Assembly (NCBI GenBank): GCA_001824645.1
Contig: MHYD01000062.1
Location: 16,398-22,548 of the forward strand
DNA length: 6,151 bases
Source: Planctomycetes bacterium RBG_13_46_10
GTDB lineage: Bacteria; Planctomycetota; Phycisphaerae; Sedimentisphaerales; Anaerobacaceae
Direction of reading: 5' to 3'
Positions 5,048 to 6,151 of the stretch are shown piece by piece. Numbering within the stretch: position 1 is the stretch's first letter; every line of letters begins with the position of its first letter. The translations under genes and the position numbers were made by a program. A model generated the notes under the pieces. That model had not been told where the DNA came from. It saw only the letters and a program-made list of their open reading frames with translations, and ran no database searches.

Positions 5048-6151
5048 ATGCTGAAAAAGAATCTTAGTAAACAAACACATCAATTGTCATTCGGAATTTT
5101 CTTATGCTGTTTTGTACTATTATATGTTTTGACGTTGTCTGAGCTTTCAAATGCCACTGAGCAGGAGATTCTCAAAGGCGGCTTTGCCTCTTTCCAGACC
5201 CCATTGCCGCGATCAACACAGCAATGGGACGTTCAAAAAACTGAATTACGCAAAAAACTGTGGCGGTTGCTCGGAGATATGCCGCCGTTATTTACACCCA
5301 AGCCCAAAATAGATAAGAGCGAACAACGTGACGGATATACTCTTGAGCACTTTACCTTTGATAACGGCGTCGGTGACACGGTTTATGGATATATCCTGAT
5401 ACCCGCCGGCCGTACGGAACCAGGCCCGGGAATTCTCTACAACCACTATCATGGCGGCCAGTATCAGCAGGGAAAAGAAGAACTTATTACAAAAGCTTTT
5501 AAGACGCTTGATTTTGCAACAGGCGAGGAATTGGCCAAAGAAGGCTATGCCGTTCTGGGTATAGACGCTTATGCTTTTGGCGAGCGTAGATTTCAGGGGC
5601 CGGCAGGCCAGAAAGAGGAAGGCCGACAAACAGAATGGTCATTATTTAAAACTTTCCTGCTGGAAGGCAAGAGTCTGTGGGGAATGATAGTTAGGGATGA
5701 TTTACTCGCCTTGAATTATCTCATTTCTCGGCACGCGGTTGACCCCAACAGGATTGCGACGATGGGTATGAGCATGGGCTCGAACCGAAGCTGGTGGGCC
5801 GCGGCGATGGATGAGCGAATAAAAGTCACCGTGAGCGTGGTTTGTCTGAGCCGTTATCAGAACCTGATTGCTCATGGTTCCGTGGGTTCGCACAGTTTTT
5901 ATTTCTATGTTCCGAATATGCTTGCGGAAAAGATCGATGTCGAGAGTGTCGTGGGATTAATCGCTCCCCGGCCACACCTGGCAATGACAGGTGAGACAGA
6001 CCGCCTGTCACCGGTTGATGGTGTGCGAATTATTTATAACTTTCAGGAGCATCTTTACAAACTGTACGAAAAACCGGAGAATTTCAGCGGCCTGTTATAC
6101 CCCGGCGTCGGCCACGAGTACACGCCGGAGATGTGGAAGGAAACAATCGAT
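5048..6151 (+). CDS. Secreted alpha/beta hydrolase (dienelactone hydrolase/acetyl-xylan-esterase-like), C-terminus cut off
   Basis: The visible 368 residues begin with a basic stretch and a hydrophobic core (about 14-30), then LSNA before TEQE. This suggests a signal peptide cleaved after A36 and export to the periplasm or beyond. The fold is alpha/beta hydrolase. HYHGGQ (133-138) fits the oxyanion-hole region. GMSMG (240-244) is the nucleophile elbow with Ser242, GETDRLSPVDG (315-325) carries the likely acid Asp318, and GHEYT (355-359) carries the likely catalytic His356. IAPRPHLAMTG (305-315) precedes the acid as in esterase and dienelactone-hydrolase relatives. The substrate cannot be read; an esterase acting on plant or algal polysaccharide is one possibility, and a peptidase is less likely. 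It starts 23 nt after rsmA and has a strong ribosome binding site. It may be read through from the operon but looks functionally unrelated. Nothing is broken up to the window edge. Confidence 0.88.
   Translation, partial: MLKKNLSKQTHQLSFGIFLCCFVLLYVLTLSELSNATEQEILKGGFASFQTPLPRSTQQWDVQKTELRKKLWRLLGDMPPLFTPKPKIDKSEQRDGYTLEHFTFDNGVGDTVYGYILIPAGRTEPGPGILYNHYHGGQYQQGKEELITKAFKTLDFATGEELAKEGYAVLGIDAYAFGERRFQGPAGQKEEGRQTEWSLFKTFLLEGKSLWGMIVRDDLLALNYLISRHAVDPNRIATMGMSMGSNRSWWAAAMDERIKVTVSVVCLSRYQNLIAHGSVGSHSFYFYVPNMLAEKIDVESVVGLIAPRPHLAMTGETDRLSPVDGVRIIYNFQEHLYKLYEKPENFSGLLYPGVGHEYTPEMWKETID

Noticed and set aside
5288..6011. Minus-strand open frames opposite the hydrolase
   Set aside because: They are antisense to a gene with an intact catalytic triad, have no recognisable domains and are best explained as shadows.

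Overview
The window reads as a bacterial chromosome segment of moderate GC content. It carries a housekeeping operon on the + strand, flanked on the left by two minus-strand genes and on the right by a secreted hydrolase that runs off the edge. The exported alpha/beta hydrolase with its GMSMG nucleophile elbow and the small membrane-anchored Pro/Gln-rich protein with a TPR-like tail both remind me of Planctomycetota, perhaps Phycisphaerae. That placement is an impression from family resemblance. No rRNA or other decisive marker is present.

Left part (1-1368). The 5' portion of a beta-class DNA methyltransferase reads leftward off the window (1-442, minus). After a 137-nt gap comes an unrecognised minus-strand gene (580-1230) for a single-pass membrane protein. 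The 138 nt between it and ribE hold a run of five ATT-headed heptamers and two facing promoter-like sites whose -10 boxes sit side by side.

Central operon (1369-5024, +). Four genes follow with gaps or overlaps of 8 nt or less: ribE (riboflavin synthase), a second beta-class DNA methyltransferase, pdxA (vitamin B6 synthesis) and rsmA/ksgA (16S rRNA dimethyladenosine transferase). pdxA next to rsmA is a familiar bacterial pairing. The DNA methyltransferase between ribE and pdxA is not part of it, and it is AT-richer than pdxA (about 41% against 52% GC in 240-nt samples). Flavin and pyridoxal phosphate supply, rRNA methylation and DNA methylation would all come from one transcript.

Right part (5048-6151, +). 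A gene with a strong ribosome binding site, 23 nt after rsmA, encodes an exported alpha/beta hydrolase with a visible Ser-Asp-His triad. Its C-terminus is cut by the window edge.

No complete new defence or mobile system is visible: no restriction endonuclease, integrase, transposase, CRISPR array or RNA gene was found. The observations most worth a second look are the DNA methyltransferase inside the cofactor operon, two heptamer-repeat tracts (one of which encodes the end of PdxA), and perfect GC-rich hairpins inside ribE and rsmA. The rsmA hairpin coincides with an apparent 10-residue insertion.
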